This document shows positions 25,697-35,268 of a DNA stretch of 64,000 nucleotides, piece by piece. Source of the DNA: Poseidonibacter lekithochrous (lineage in GTDB: Bacteria; Campylobacterota; Campylobacteria; Campylobacterales; Arcobacteraceae); the NCBI RefSeq assembly GCF_013283835.1, contig NZ_CP054052.1:2914001-2978000 (forward strand), read 5' to 3'. The first letter of the stretch is position 1. Each line of letters begins with the position of its first letter. The notes under the pieces were generated by a model that did no database searches, had not been told where the DNA came from, and worked only from the letters and a program-made list of their open reading frames with translations. The translations under genes and the position numbers were made by a program.

Positions 25697-27690
25697 TACA
25701 TCTCATCACACATTTTTTTATATAAACTATCACTTGTTCCTTTTACTTCTTTACATTTTAAAATGTATTCATCTCTTTTTAGGTCATTTCCTAAATTTTC
25801 ATATGATTTCAAAATATCATAATAGATTTTTACTTCATCATTAGATCTTACTTTTCTACTATTTTTTAAGGACTCTAATAAATAATCTAATGATTTTTCA
25901 ATATTGTTATTATCTTTTTCTAATCTTGATAATTCTGTTTCAACGAATGGTGAATAGACAAAAGCTTTAATATCTTTTTGTTTTTCATACAGTTTAGTCA
26001 AAATATCATTTGCTTTATCGTTCTCTTCTTTTTTTAATAAATATAGATAATAATCATAATAAAAATCAACAATAACAGGATTATTTTCATTTTGTTTTAT
26101 AAAATCTAAATTCCGTTTTGTATATGAAAAGAATTTATCTAAAGAAAGACTTTCATCTTTTGATTTTAGTATTTGATATCTATATAAAAACTCTTTTGCT
26201 AAGACATCTTTATTATCAACCATTTCAACTTTTGATGAAAAATCTAAGGCTTCATCTGTTAAACCTAAAACAAATGCCATTCGCTCTAAATATAAATAAA
26301 TATTAGCATCTCTACTTTTATTAAATGTCACTTTTACTTGATTATAAGCCTTCTCATAAGGAGCTTCAGTAAGACATTCAAAAAATTTATATTTAATTGT
26401 CTCATCTTCTATTAATTTAGTTAAAGTTTCACTTCTTGAACTTTGAAGAGCTGTGTTTAATTCAAAACATTTACCTTGATTTAATAACTCACGAATTCTA
26501 TCAATATTAACTTCATCAAATATAGCATTCATAGAATCATAACCAAATCGTTTAGCAATAGTATTTGAAATATTCTTATATATTTTTTTAGATCTTAATA
26601 TTTTTTCAAATTTTTTATCTTCTTTATCAATCAATAACTCTTGCAATAAAGATTTTTGTTGCATAGATTCTGAATAATCATATTTATTTGATAATACAGA
26701 AGGTTTAATTCTATTTTGTCTCATTAAAATTTCATCAAGATACATTTTTGATTTTTTAAAATAAGCACCTTGGGAATAATCAGTAATAATATCTTTATAT
26801 AACTCTTTTGCTTTTTCTAAATAAAAATTAGTTCTATCATACATAAGCATATATGTATTTGCTAATTTAAATTTAAAGTCTTCAATTGATTCTTCTTTAC
26901 TTGTTCTATTTAATAACTCTTTTAAAATATCAGCTGCATGTTCTGGCATTCCAGCTTTAATTAGTTTGTTAATTTTTTTATTAGCTAAATAAGAATCATT
27001 TGCATAATAATCTATATTGCTTTTTAAAACTTTTGCTATTAACTCATTTGCTTTATCAAACTCTTCACTTGCAATATATAAATCAAAAAGTTCATCAGCA
27101 ACAATTGTTGCAATCATTTTATCATCAGTTTTTGTTAAAATACTATATAAAACTCGGATAGCTTTTTTATTGTTTTTTTGATATTTATATACTTTTGCTA
27201 AATAAATTTTTCCGTAAGTTTTTGTAAGTTCATCATTAAAATTATTGATAATTATTTCTGCAAAATACTTAGCATCTTTTGCTTTATTTGAATTTAGTTT
27301 TAAATCAACTAATAACATATATGCTTTTGATAAATCATACTCATTTATTCTAGAAGAATTAATAGCTTCCTCTAAAACTTTTGCAGCATCAACGATATAT
27401 CTTTTTGATACTTTTTTTAATGATAGTTCTGCATATAATATTATGATATCAGATTCTAAAACTTTTAATTTATTTTTTTCTTTAAAATCTTTAATTTGTG
27501 CATAAGCATCATCAATTTTACCCTCTTTTGCAAGTAATCTTGCATTTTGGATTAAATCAAAACCATCAGCAATAGTTTGTTTTCTTTGTTGGGAAATTTG
27601 AGCTCCAGAAGAGTTTATAAAACTATAATAAAAGTCTTTTTTTGCATAAATAGTACTAAGGAATAAAAAAAATATAATTAAAAGTTTCAC
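25696..27690 (-). CDS. Periplasmic TPR/helical-repeat protein in the flagellar operon (PflA-like candidate)
   Basis: The 664-residue protein starts with a signal peptide (MKLLIIFFLFLSTIYA), a short polar stretch and then TPR/Sel1-like helical pairs to the end (KEGKIDDAYAQIKDFKEKN; IYLAKVYKYQKNNKKAIRVL; YYDILKSYENLGNDL). In Campylobacter and Helicobacter, PflA is a periplasmic TPR protein that scaffolds the motor's stator ring; location and architecture fit, but I cannot show orthology by reading. It lies 3 nt from flhB and touches fliI. Alternative: a generic outer-membrane-lipoprotein-like TPR protein. Confidence 0.6.
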   Translation of the reverse strand: MKLLIIFFLFLSTIYAKKDFYYSFINSSGAQISQQRKQTIADGFDLIQNARLLAKEGKIDDAYAQIKDFKEKNKLKVLESDIIILYAELSLKKVSKRYIVDAAKVLEEAINSSRINEYDLSKAYMLLVDLKLNSNKAKDAKYFAEIIINNFNDELTKTYGKIYLAKVYKYQKNNKKAIRVLYSILTKTDDKMIATIVADELFDLYIASEEFDKANELIAKVLKSNIDYYANDSYLANKKINKLIKAGMPEHAADILKELLNRTSKEESIEDFKFKLANTYMLMYDRTNFYLEKAKELYKDIITDYSQGAYFKKSKMYLDEILMRQNRIKPSVLSNKYDYSESMQQKSLLQELLIDKEDKKFEKILRSKKIYKNISNTIAKRFGYDSMNAIFDEVNIDRIRELLNQGKCFELNTALQSSRSETLTKLIEDETIKYKFFECLTEAPYEKAYNQVKVTFNKSRDANIYLYLERMAFVLGLTDEALDFSSKVEMVDNKDVLAKEFLYRYQILKSKDESLSLDKFFSYTKRNLDFIKQNENNPVIVDFYYDYYLYLLKKEENDKANDILTKLYEKQKDIKAFVYSPFVETELSRLEKDNNNIEKSLDYLLESLKNSRKVRSNDEVKIYYDILKSYENLGNDLKRDEYILKCKEVKGTSDSLYKKMCDEM

Positions 27691-27693
27691 TCT

Positions 27694-28743
27694 TTACCTT
27701 TTCTTTTTTAACTCATAAACATAAGAGAAAATCTCTGCTAAAGCTTTATAAAATTCACTTGGAATTTGTTGTTCTATCTCTATTTGATCATGTAAAGCCC
27801 TAGCTAACGCAGGGTTTTCAATAATTGGAATATCATTTTCTTTTGCAATATCTTTAATTTTTATTGCAATAAAATCAATACCTTTTGCTACAATTTTTGG
27901 TGCAGAGTCAACAGTATTATCATACTTCATAGCTACAGCATAATGGGTAGGATTAGTAATAACAACATCAGCATCAGGCACTTCAGTCATCATTCTTTTC
28001 TGAGCCATTTCCATTTGAATTCTACGAATTCTACCTTTTACTAAAGGATCACCATCCATGTTTTTATATTCATCTTTAATATCTTGTTTACTCATACGTA
28101 AAGACTTCATATAATAATGTTTTGTAAAATAAAAATCTATTATAGCAAAAATAATTATAATTAGTAGTATAGCCCCAAGAAAGTACCCTGTAAGCTCTAT
28201 CATCGTACTAATTGTACCCATGGTTTCTTTGTCCATCATTGCAAGAATCATGTCCCCAGTAAAGAGAAATAAAAGAACCATAACAATAATAATAACTGTA
28301 AGTTTTGCTGTTAATTTAAAAGCCTCAATTAGCTTTTTTAATCCAAAAACATTCTTCATTCCTTTAATAGGATCAAGCTTTTGTAAATCAATTTTTAAAG
28401 GGGTTACAATCATTCCAAATTGAACCCAATTAAATACAAAAGTTAATAAAATCACAAGAGCAAATAAAGGTAATAATGAACTAATCATTGTCATAACCAC
28501 AGTATAAGTTAGAGAATAAAATACAGTATTATCAAGTTCTTGTCCTATGAAACTATAGGAGAACATCATTAATTTTTTGATTTCACCCATAGTATGGGAA
28601 GAAAAGAATAATATATATAAAGATCCAAAAAATAGAATAGCCGCACCAGTAACTTCCATTGATTTGGAAACATTACCTTCCTTTTTGGCATCTTCTATTT
28701 TCTTGTCGGTAGGTTCTTCGGTCTTTTCATCTTCATCAGCCAA
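27694..28743 (-). CDS. flhB: Flagellar biosynthesis protein FlhB
   Basis: The 349-residue export-gate switch protein has the charged N-terminus EKTEEPTDKKIEDAKKEGNV, four membrane helices, and the self-cleaving NPTH site in VVITNPTHYAVAMKYD. The C-terminal cytoplasmic domain ends in YELKKKR. It controls the change from rod/hook to filament substrates together with FliK, encoded two genes upstream. It starts 9 nt after fliR. Confidence 0.97.
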   Translation of the reverse strand: MADEDEKTEEPTDKKIEDAKKEGNVSKSMEVTGAAILFFGSLYILFFSSHTMGEIKKLMMFSYSFIGQELDNTVFYSLTYTVVMTMISSLLPLFALVILLTFVFNWVQFGMIVTPLKIDLQKLDPIKGMKNVFGLKKLIEAFKLTAKLTVIIIVMVLLFLFTGDMILAMMDKETMGTISTMIELTGYFLGAILLIIIIFAIIDFYFTKHYYMKSLRMSKQDIKDEYKNMDGDPLVKGRIRRIQMEMAQKRMMTEVPDADVVITNPTHYAVAMKYDNTVDSAPKIVAKGIDFIAIKIKDIAKENDIPIIENPALARALHDQIEIEQQIPSEFYKALAEIFSYVYELKKKR

Positions 28744-28752
28744 ACTAATATC

Positions 28753-29502
28753 CTATTGAAATTTTGTTATAAAATAATTTGTAAAAGCCTCTGTAAAAGC
28801 TTCCATACCAAATATCAAGAATAAAAAAATCAATGCAAATTTCAATTGAAAGGTGATAACAAAAGGTGAAAATGCAGGCATAGATTTTGTACCATATCCA
28901 TAATATATATCCATAATAAATCCAATAAAAAATAGAGGTAAGGCAAAAGCAAAAGCAAAAGAAAACATTCTTTTAACTTCATCAATTGCAATTTGAATAC
29001 CATCATAAGAGAATATATCAAAAGTACCTAAATGAATCATGGCAAAACTTTTCACTAGTATAACAAGAGTCATTTCATACATTCCTGTTTGGAAAAATAG
29101 AGCAATTACAATCCAATATAATAGTCGTGAAACAAGACCCTCTTGTGAACCAGTTGAAGGGTCAAACATCATTGCCATTGATAAAGCAGTTGAGTACCCA
29201 ACAAAATCCCCAATAATTCTAACAGCAGAAAACATAATATGTAAAAACATAGCAGCAACAGCACCTAAAGTAATTTCAGATAATAAACCTAATAAAAAAG
29301 TATCTTGAGTAATAGGAGTAGTTACATCAACTAAAGGAAATAAAAAAATAGTTATATAGAAGGCTAATGCAATTCTAATTCTTCCACTAACAGCAGCATC
29401 ACCAAAGATAGGCATAAAAGCTACAAAAGCTAGAATTCTAGCAAGTAGAAGTAAAAAGGGGTATACAACATCCTCATTTAATAGAGATAAAAAAGCTTCC
29501 AT
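28753..29502 (-). CDS. fliR: Flagellar biosynthesis protein FliR
   Basis: The 249-residue integral membrane export-gate protein is hydrophobic throughout with six helices; blocks such as PFLLLLARILAFVAFMPIFG, LGLLSEITLGAVAAMFLHIM and FDPSTGSQEGLVSRLLYW are typical of FliR. FliP and FliQ are not in the window. It starts 2 nt after fliK. Confidence 0.95.
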   Translation of the reverse strand: MEAFLSLLNEDVVYPFLLLLARILAFVAFMPIFGDAAVSGRIRIALAFYITIFLFPLVDVTTPITQDTFLLGLLSEITLGAVAAMFLHIMFSAVRIIGDFVGYSTALSMAMMFDPSTGSQEGLVSRLLYWIVIALFFQTGMYEMTLVILVKSFAMIHLGTFDIFSYDGIQIAIDEVKRMFSFAFAFALPLFFIGFIMDIYYGYGTKSMPAFSPFVITFQLKFALIFLFLIFGMEAFTEAFTNYFITKFQ

Positions 29503-29504
29503 TC

Positions 29505-32072
29505 TTATAAGTAGTCTAAATTCTTATCTTCAGATGTTTGATTATTTTCTCTTAATTCTAAAATAGATTGTGTGTTACTTCGAGAAAAAGATTTTTGTGA
29601 ATTTTCACCATTATTAGATGATTGATCATTATTGCCTTCTTCTCCTGAACTAAAGTCAAGATTAAACTCAGCATCTTCTTCAAAAGTATTTTCTAACGCA
29701 GATTTTAAACCATTTTGACTATCAACAAATGCATCTAAAGTTGAACTATTAGAAATATTCATACTAATATTAATACCATTGTCTTTGTCATTCTTCATAA
29801 CAATTGCAATTGAACCTAAATGCGCTGGGTTAAGATTAATTCTAAATGCAGTTACTGGTGGTTTGTAATTTTCATACATTTGTCTTGCTACATCAGACAT
29901 CATTGTAGACATTTGTTGTTTTGCACCAATAATACGGGATTGAATACTTTGAGCTAAAGAAGGATTAATATTTAAAGTTACATCATTAGCATTATTAACA
30001 ATATTATTAGTTGAAGTATTTGTATCATCAGATAAAATAGCTTTACTTGCTTCTATAGATTTATTTATAATATTTCTTGTATCATCATGATGAATATTTT
30101 TATTAAAAGCAACTCTATCTAAGAAATTTCTTTTTTCTATATTTGTATTATTAATATTTTTATTTTCTACATTTTCAACTTCAACATCAATTTTTTCAAG
30201 TTCTAAATCAAGTTTCTTAGCAGCAGACTTAACATTTTCAGTACTTTTTGCAGTTTTTACTTCATTAATAGCTTCTGTTTTTTTAGCTAAGTTTTGATTA
30301 GCATTAGTGTTTTTTTGTGTACTTAAATATATATTTGTTAATACATCTCTTGAATTTTTTTCACTGCTAGGCTTATTTGGATTATCTAAAGTTTTGCTTT
30401 GCTGATCAATTACTTTTTCATCTAATTTTTTATCGTCTACTTTTGTTTCAAGAGTTTTTTTATTGTCAACAATTTTATCAAATAAAGATTTTTCTTCTTT
30501 AGCTTGAGTTTTTACTTCTTCTTTTATTTCACTTTTATTTTCTAATGAAGTCTTGGGTAAATCAACTCTTTCTTCAGTTTTATTAGCTAATTTAGATAAT
30601 TGTTCAGCAGCTTTTTCATTTTTTACTTCACTATTAACTACAGGTTTATCACTAGTTATTTTTTCTTCATTTTTTACTATTTTTCTATCAAGACTATTTT
30701 CGCTTATTATTTCTTTTGTATTTGATTGATTTAATTCAGTTTTTTTCGTTTCTATATTTCTAACATCAACATTTTTAGTATCTACTTGTTTTGTTTCTGT
30801 AGATTTTATTTCAGTATTTTTAGTATCTAAAATTTTAGTTTCTGTAGATTTCACTTCATTAGTTTTATTATTTAAAGTTTTTATTTCAGTGCTAATTTCA
30901 TTATCTACATTTTGATTTAAAACAGTAGTTTTATTAAGGTTATTAGTTTCAGTTTTTTTATCTTTTTTATTAGTTTTTACTTCAGTATCAACTATTTCAT
31001 TAGATATAGAATCATCCTCTATATTAGCTTTTATATCACTAGTTTTAATACTATTTTTTGTGTCAGTTAAATCTTTTTTATCTAATTTAGATGTTTCATC
31101 TGTTTTTAAAGAATCAATTAATTTATTTTTATTATCTTTAGAATCTACTAATTCATTCTTTTCTTTTGTATCAACATTAGTTTTTAGTTTAGGATTACTT
31201 ACTTTTGAATTTTCTTCACTTTTAGTATTTAAATCTTTTTTTACTGTATTTAAAATATCAGTATTATTAATTACTTTATTATCAACTTTTGATTCAGTTT
31301 TATTTGTTTCATCTGTATTCTTTGTATTTTTTGTATTTTTTTCTAATACTTCAGAACTATTTTTTGTTTGATTATTAACTGAAGGATTATCCTTTAAATC
31401 AACATTTTTTATACTTCCTGTAGATACATTAACTTCTTTCGAATCTTTTTTATCAATTTTTTCCACATCTTTGCTAGGATTATCTTCATTCTTTTCTAAA
31501 ACCGATTCTACTTTTTGTGAAGAACTATTAACTTTATTCTCACTTTTAGGATTATCATCTTTTTTACTTGTTTTAACATCATCATTAGATTCAGTCAAAT
31601 TTGTTTTTTTAGAATCAGAAGGTTTTGTTTCTTTTTTCTCGATTTTTGTAGTGTTTTGAGGATTATCAACTATTTTAGTTTTAGCTTCTAAAATCATTCT
31701 ATCTAATAAAGATCCAGAAGTTTTCACTTCAGGTTTTGTATTTTCTAAATTGTTTTCAGTTTTTGCTAAAATAGTATCTTTTTTTTCAGTTTTTGATGTT
31801 TCTTTTGTGTCCACTAAATCTTTTGTATTATTTACATCAACTTTTTTAGAATTTGTTGATACCTCTTCTTTTTTATCAGAACTAGAGATATTAGCATTTT
31901 TAGCAGATTTATCTATTGTAGTTTTTTCTTCATTATCAACTACTTTAGTTTTAGCATTTGTTAATAAAGAATCAAATAAAGAACTACCTTCTTTTTTTTC
32001 CTCTTTTACATTAACACTATTCGTATTTAAAGTTTTTGTTTCATTTGCTAATATATCTATTTGTTTACTCAT
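29505..32072 (-). CDS. fliK: Flagellar hook-length control protein FliK, unusually long and repetitive
   Basis: The last roughly 150 residues hold the conserved FliK C-terminal domain (PPVTAFRINLNPAHLGSIAI, then MNISNSSTLDAFVDSQNGLK), the part that touches FlhB. The preceding 650 residues are low-complexity Lys/Thr/Asn/Asp/Glu-rich and contain repeated short motifs: SLFDSLLTNAKTKVVDN (31-47), SLLDRMILEAKTKIVDN (121-137), a third SLFDKIVDN, and ETK-x-x-DTKN units. At 855 residues it is about twice the size of typical FliK. FliK acts as a secreted ruler, so length may relate to hook length. It starts 2 nt after flgC. Confidence 0.9.
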   Translation of the reverse strand: MSKQIDILANETKTLNTNSVNVKEEKKEGSSLFDSLLTNAKTKVVDNEEKTTIDKSAKNANISSSDKKEEVSTNSKKVDVNNTKDLVDTKETSKTEKKDTILAKTENNLENTKPEVKTSGSLLDRMILEAKTKIVDNPQNTTKIEKKETKPSDSKKTNLTESNDDVKTSKKDDNPKSENKVNSSSQKVESVLEKNEDNPSKDVEKIDKKDSKEVNVSTGSIKNVDLKDNPSVNNQTKNSSEVLEKNTKNTKNTDETNKTESKVDNKVINNTDILNTVKKDLNTKSEENSKVSNPKLKTNVDTKEKNELVDSKDNKNKLIDSLKTDETSKLDKKDLTDTKNSIKTSDIKANIEDDSISNEIVDTEVKTNKKDKKTETNNLNKTTVLNQNVDNEISTEIKTLNNKTNEVKSTETKILDTKNTEIKSTETKQVDTKNVDVRNIETKKTELNQSNTKEIISENSLDRKIVKNEEKITSDKPVVNSEVKNEKAAEQLSKLANKTEERVDLPKTSLENKSEIKEEVKTQAKEEKSLFDKIVDNKKTLETKVDDKKLDEKVIDQQSKTLDNPNKPSSEKNSRDVLTNIYLSTQKNTNANQNLAKKTEAINEVKTAKSTENVKSAAKKLDLELEKIDVEVENVENKNINNTNIEKRNFLDRVAFNKNIHHDDTRNIINKSIEASKAILSDDTNTSTNNIVNNANDVTLNINPSLAQSIQSRIIGAKQQMSTMMSDVARQMYENYKPPVTAFRINLNPAHLGSIAIVMKNDKDNGINISMNISNSSTLDAFVDSQNGLKSALENTFEEDAEFNLDFSSGEEGNNDQSSNNGENSQKSFSRSNTQSILELRENNQTSEDKNLDYL

Positions 32073-32074
32073 GA

Positions 32075-32545
32075 CTATGCTTTCAGAATATCTAATGTTT
32101 TTGTATCAATATTTTTATGAGTATTAAATGAAGCAACATTTGCCTCATAAGATCTCATAGCCTCAATTAAATCAACCATTTCAATTACTGGATTAATATC
32201 TGGATATGCAACATATCCCTCTTCATTAGCATCAGGATGGCTAGGTTCAAATCTAAGAACTGGTTTAGCATCAGATTCAATGATTGATTTTACACCAACC
32301 CCTCTATTTGCCATATCAGAGCTTTGATCTTTAATCATTCCATTTGTAATAGAACTTGTTTTATTTCTACCATTATTTTCAGCCATCAATACTTCTTCAA
32401 AAACAACTTGTTGTTTTTTGTATGGACCACCATCAATAGTACTTGTAGTTTTTGCATTTGCAATATTTGCACTAGTAACATTAATTCGTGTTCTTTGTGC
32501 ACTCATACCAGAAGTTGATACATTATATCCGTCAAAAAATCCCAT
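32075..32545 (-). CDS. flgC: Flagellar rod protein FlgC
   Basis: The 156-residue proximal rod protein has the rod N-terminal motif (YNVSTSGMSAQRTRINVTSA, NIANAKTT) and C-terminal motif (NPVIEMVDLIEAMRSYEANV), in the usual FlgC order with a PDINP segment in between. The partner FlgB is encoded at 49795-50208. It starts 12 nt after fliE. Confidence 0.95.
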   Translation of the reverse strand: MGFFDGYNVSTSGMSAQRTRINVTSANIANAKTTSTIDGGPYKKQQVVFEEVLMAENNGRNKTSSITNGMIKDQSSDMANRGVGVKSIIESDAKPVLRFEPSHPDANEEGYVAYPDINPVIEMVDLIEAMRSYEANVASFNTHKNIDTKTLDILKA

Positions 32546-32557
32546 AACCTATCCTTC

Positions 32558-32866
32558 TTAAATTTGCATTCTACCGATTTCTTTATAAGCATTAATTGCT
32601 TTATTCTTAACTTCTAATGCTAGCTTCATAGTAAGTTCAGCTTCTTCAATTTGTTGTACTGCTTGTTGTAAGTTTGTAACCTTACCTGTTGCTATACCTT
32701 CCATTGCATTATAACCTTCAACTTGTTGTTTATTAACATCTGAAACAGCATCTTTTAACATGCCTTCAAAAGAACCAGCACCACTGTTATTAGTTTTAGT
32801 TTGATTGTTTTCATTTAAACTTAAACTTAATGGACTAATTGTATTCGATATTGAAGATATATTCAT
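32558..32866 (-). CDS. fliE: Flagellar MS-ring/rod adaptor FliE
   Basis: The 102-residue protein has the FliE core: SFEGMLKDAVSDVNKQQVEG, NLQQAVQQIEEAELTMKLAL and EVKNKAINAYKEIGRMQI. It links the MS ring to the rod and is among the first export substrates. It sits directly before flgC, as in most flagellar operons. Confidence 0.95.
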   Translation of the reverse strand: MNISSISNTISPLSLSLNENNQTKTNNSGAGSFEGMLKDAVSDVNKQQVEGYNAMEGIATGKVTNLQQAVQQIEEAELTMKLALEVKNKAINAYKEIGRMQI

Positions 32867-32876
32867 AAATTATTCC

Positions 32877-33209
32877 TTAACTAGCATTTTTATTTTTTTC
32901 TTCAGCAGCTACTATATCTTGAACATTAAGTTCACTAAGCATTGCTTCAATTTTTTCTTCATTATATTTGAAGTCTAATTCTTGTTTCTTATTATCTAGA
33001 CTAAAAAATGAGATTATCATTGAAAGCATCATATTACTAAGACCTTTCAATATTACTGTAACTCCCATAATTCCAAAAAGCATTTCTAAGGGCGTGAAAA
33101 AGTCAGCATTAACTACAAAAAAGATTAAAGTAGCGAAAAATCCTGTAGCTATATATAGCCTAAAGATTCCACTATTAATCACATCTTGGGAGAATCTCTC
33201 TACTACCAT
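32877..33209 (-). CDS. Small membrane protein in the flagellar operon
   Basis: The 110-residue protein is not recognised. Two or three hydrophobic segments (about 17-37, 42-68) are followed by a charged cytoplasmic tail (LDNKKQELDFKYNEEKIEAM). It is placed between flhG and fliE, with 10 nt to fliE. RBS spacing to the ATG at 33209 is loose (AGGA about 13 nt away). Its constant company suggests a motility role, but nothing in the sequence tells which. Confidence 0.55.
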   Translation of the reverse strand: MVVERFSQDVINSGIFRLYIATGFFATLIFFVVNADFFTPLEMLFGIMGVTVILKGLSNMMLSMIISFFSLDNKKQELDFKYNEEKIEAMLSELNVQDIVAAEEKNKNAS

Positions 33210-33229
33210 GATGTTTTTTGTATCCTAAC

Positions 33230-33260
33230 AATAATAAAAGCATTAGAGAAATTAAATGCT
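33230..33260 (-). terminator. Possible weak terminator after flhG
   Basis: A 6-bp stem (33239-33244 with 33255-33260) followed on the minus strand by TTTATTATT lies in the 67-nt gap after flhG. It may separate the flaG-to-flhG transcript from the fliE transcript. Confidence 0.35.
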
Positions 33261-33276
33261 TGCACGTAATCAAACC

Positions 33277-34098
33277 TTAGTGAATATTTTTTAATAAATA
33301 GTCTATAATTACCTGCAATTGTTTAGTTGAATCATCTTGAATAAACTCATTAGTAAACAACTTTCTTAATCTACCAGTGGTAGAAATATTAGCAGATGTA
33401 GAGACATTACCTATATATTCTACCATAAAATCATTGTTTAGTCTATTTTTTTTCGCTAAATTCACTAAAGAATTTGCAATAGTTAAACCTATTTTATAAT
33501 TTTTTGTATGGTTAAAACATAACATAAGCTTACTTTTATCAAAGGACAACATTTTCATAAGAGAATAAACATCTGTTAAGGCGCTAGGATCAGTAGTTGT
33601 AATAGCTAAAATATTATCTGAAATAGTTAAAAACTCTTTAACATAATCGTTTAATCCAGCCCCAGTATCTACTAAAATAATATCAAATTTATTCAAAGAA
33701 ATAACATCTTGAACTATACGTGAAAACACAAAAGAGTTAGAGTGATTTGAATATTGGTAACCACTTTTTCCTGCTATTAAATATAAGTTATCATAAGAAG
33801 TTTTCAAGGTAACCTCTTCTAATGTTTTCATACCATCAATATAGTCAAAAAGTGTATATTTAGGTTTCATATTAAATAATACTTGCATATTAGCCAAGCC
33901 AATATCAGCATCAATTACTGCAACTTTTAAACCTCTTTGAGATAATAAAAATGCAATATTAGCAGTAAAAGTTGATTTACCAACTCCACCTTTTCCAGAT
34001 GTTACTGTAACAAGTTTTGTTTTTGAGGGTTTAGAATTACGTACTCTATTAGTAAGCTTTATAAGCTTACTAGCTTGGGATGAAATAGTATCAAACAA
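33277..34098 (-). CDS. flhG: MinD-like ATPase FlhG (flagellar number regulator)
   Basis: The 273-residue ParA/MinD-type ATPase has the deviant Walker A SGKGGVGKSTFTANIA, DADIGLANMQVLF and IILVDTGAG. FlhG limits flagellar number and works with FlhF at the pole. The start is TTG at 34098: AGGAG lies 8 nt upstream inside the flhF stop region (IRR-stop), and no ATG fits. The flhF-flhG pair, 3 nt apart, is the standard order. Confidence 0.93.
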   Translation of the reverse strand: MFDTISSQASKLIKLTNRVRNSKPSKTKLVTVTSGKGGVGKSTFTANIAFLLSQRGLKVAVIDADIGLANMQVLFNMKPKYTLFDYIDGMKTLEEVTLKTSYDNLYLIAGKSGYQYSNHSNSFVFSRIVQDVISLNKFDIILVDTGAGLNDYVKEFLTISDNILAITTTDPSALTDVYSLMKMLSFDKSKLMLCFNHTKNYKIGLTIANSLVNLAKKNRLNNDFMVEYIGNVSTSANISTTGRLRKLFTNEFIQDDSTKQLQVIIDYLLKNIH

Positions 34099-34101
34099 TA
34101 A

Positions 34102-35268
34102 CTATCTCCTAATACAAGAGTTATTCATAAAACAATCAATTAAAAAAGAAGTGTCAGATACAATTAAATCATCAGGAACATTTTGTCCAATTGAGAAATA
34201 AGTAATTGACTTTTTTGTTTTATGTGAAAAAGATATTAGGTTTCCGAAACTTTTTGTTTCATCTAATTTTGTAAAAGTTAAATAATCAATATTTAATCTT
34301 GAATAATTTGCATATATCTCTAATAAATCACTTTGTTTTACATTTGCAGGAAGAACTAAAATTTTTTCAATTGGTAAATCTTCTACTTTCTTTTGATACT
34401 CATTAATTAATTCAATTTTATCTATATCATATTGACTAGATCCCGCAGTATCTATAAATATGTAATTACAATCTTTTAATCTAAAAAGTGCTTCAGCTAA
34501 GCCTTCAGGTTTTTTTACAACTTCTAAAGGTAACCTCATTATATTAGTATACGCTTGTAATTGCTCAATAGCTCCAACTCTGAATGAATCTAAAGTAACA
34601 ATACCAACTTTATAATTTTGTCCTAATTTATAAGCATATCTAGCTGCTAATTTTGAAATTGTTGTAGTTTTCCCAACACCAGTTGGCCCAACCATCATTA
34701 TTATCTTTCTTTGATGTTTTCTTAATGGTATTTCATATTTAATAGGAATAATTCTTCTTAAAACTAATTTGAAAAAATCATTAACTTTTCTAGGATTTGA
34801 TTTTAGTGATACAGGAAGCTGTTTTATAGTTTTTTTCATTATAGTATATGTCATTTCTTGATCAAATTCATTTTGCTCAAAAAGATTATATATATCAATA
34901 AATTCATGAGGAATAGTTAAATCATATAATTGACTTTTAGGATTCCATATTGATTTTTGTACTTGTTCTAATTTATCCTGCATTTTTAGAATTTCTTCTC
35001 TAAAATCATAAACTTGAGTTTGTATTGGTTTAGGATTTGGATTAGAAGTACTTGTAGTAGATTTAACTACAGCAGGTTTAGTATAAGCTAAATTTTTTTT
35101 ATTATCTTCCTCTTCTAGAGCAACAACAACTTCATACATATTTTTTCCGTTGTCACTAGCATTTGATACTTTTTTTGTAGAAATAACAATTGCTTCTTCT
35201 CCACACTCTTCTTGTGCAAGACGTAAAGCGGCAGTTGGTGTTTCCCCTAAGAACGAAAGCATATTCAT
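34102..35268 (-). CDS. flhF: Flagellar SRP-like GTPase FlhF
   Basis: The 388-residue protein has a variable N-terminal basic/linker part and an SRP-type NG domain: MMVGPTGVGKTTTISKLAAR (G1), VGIVTLDSFRVGAIEQLQ, YIFIDTAGSSQYD (G3) and TFTKLDETKSFG (G4). It places the flagellum at the cell pole. It overlaps the upstream gene stop by 4 nt and precedes flhG. Confidence 0.95.
   Translation of the reverse strand: MNMLSFLGETPTAALRLAQEECGEEAIVISTKKVSNASDNGKNMYEVVVALEEEDNKKNLAYTKPAVVKSTTSTSNPNPKPIQTQVYDFREEILKMQDKLEQVQKSIWNPKSQLYDLTIPHEFIDIYNLFEQNEFDQEMTYTIMKKTIKQLPVSLKSNPRKVNDFFKLVLRRIIPIKYEIPLRKHQRKIIMMVGPTGVGKTTTISKLAARYAYKLGQNYKVGIVTLDSFRVGAIEQLQAYTNIMRLPLEVVKKPEGLAEALFRLKDCNYIFIDTAGSSQYDIDKIELINEYQKKVEDLPIEKILVLPANVKQSDLLEIYANYSRLNIDYLTFTKLDETKSFGNLISFSHKTKKSITYFSIGQNVPDDLIVSDTSFLIDCFMNNSCIRR

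Noticed and set aside
31060-32127. Several plus-strand frames over fliK, rich in Phe, Ser, Val and Leu
   Set aside because: They are complements of the Lys/Asn/Thr/Asp-rich fliK codons and have no homology features or RBS pattern; treated as antisense shadows.
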